Positions 5,133-5,167 of a stretch of DNA of 5,167 nt are shown piece after piece. Origin of the DNA: Mageeibacillus sp. UBA5442. GTDB lineage: Bacteria > Bacillota > Clostridia > Saccharofermentanales > DTU023. Position numbers and translations under genes: made by a program. A model generated the notes under the pieces. It was given only the letters and a program-made list of their open reading frames with translations. It was not told the origin of the DNA and did no database searches. Within the stretch, counting starts at the first letter, position 1; each line of letters starts with the position of its first letter. The stretch is taken from assembly GCA_002427475.1 (NCBI GenBank), contig DIRG01000023.1, forward strand, positions 2,947-8,113. The letters run 5' to 3'.

Positions 5133-5167
5133 TTGGCAAGAGAGCAGAAGGGTTAGTCGTCCGAAAG

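Noticed and set aside
1..5167. CRISPR arrays, tRNA or rRNA genes, insertion sequences, toxin-antitoxin pairs
   Set aside because: No regularly spaced repeats, tRNA-like or rRNA-like segments, transposase motifs or terminal inverted repeats were seen on either strand.

Overview
The window looks like chromosome from a Bacillota (Firmicutes) bacterium, probably a clostridial relative. The reasons are strong AGGAGG/AAGGAG-type ribosome binding sites, TATAAT-type promoters (some extended -10), a feoA-feoB pair with the Firmicute-style GNQNSGKT G1 motif, a YdhG/Fra-type frataxin-like protein and an AI-2E family permease. Base composition is moderate. This placement is an inference from gene types, not from a marker gene. 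Every gene I can support lies on the minus strand, so the window reads from right to left.

Layout in transcription order. (1) 5167-5023: an upstream region with overlapping GTAC palindromes (5107-5132) and two tandem GAATAA-N2-GTTC dyads (5045-5075), leading to (2) a 128-aa DUF1801/YdhG frataxin-like iron chaperone (5022-4636). (3) A 142-bp gap with a CTTC/GAAG hairpin cluster and a promoter for (4) a 283-aa two-domain GNAT acetyltransferase (4493-3642). It is followed 35 bp later by (5) a 251-aa protein with a thioredoxin-like N-terminus and a degenerate GNAT C-terminus (3606-2851). (6) A promoter and a 401-aa AI-2E family membrane protein (2787-1582; GTG start chosen on its ribosome binding site). 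(7) A 316-bp stretch with no large gene (1581-1266). It holds a possible 36-aa reading frame, a 13-bp tandem repeat, small dyads and the promoter of (8) feoA (1265-930). feoA overlaps by 4 bp with (9) feoB (933 to beyond base 1), whose first 311 codons are visible.

Functionally, feoAB imports ferrous iron across the inner membrane, and the frataxin-like protein at the other end is expected to buffer or donate iron for Fe-S or heme synthesis. The window therefore has an iron theme at both ends, although the two ends are separate transcription units. The two GNAT-type genes form an apparent operon of unknown substrate. The AI-2E permease has its own promoter.

I did not find a clear novel defence or mobile system. 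The most unusual points are the cysteine- and arginine-rich tail on FeoA, the cysteine-rich thioredoxin/GNAT fusion, the duplicated dyad in front of the frataxin-like gene and the small reading frame at the end of the AI-2E gene.
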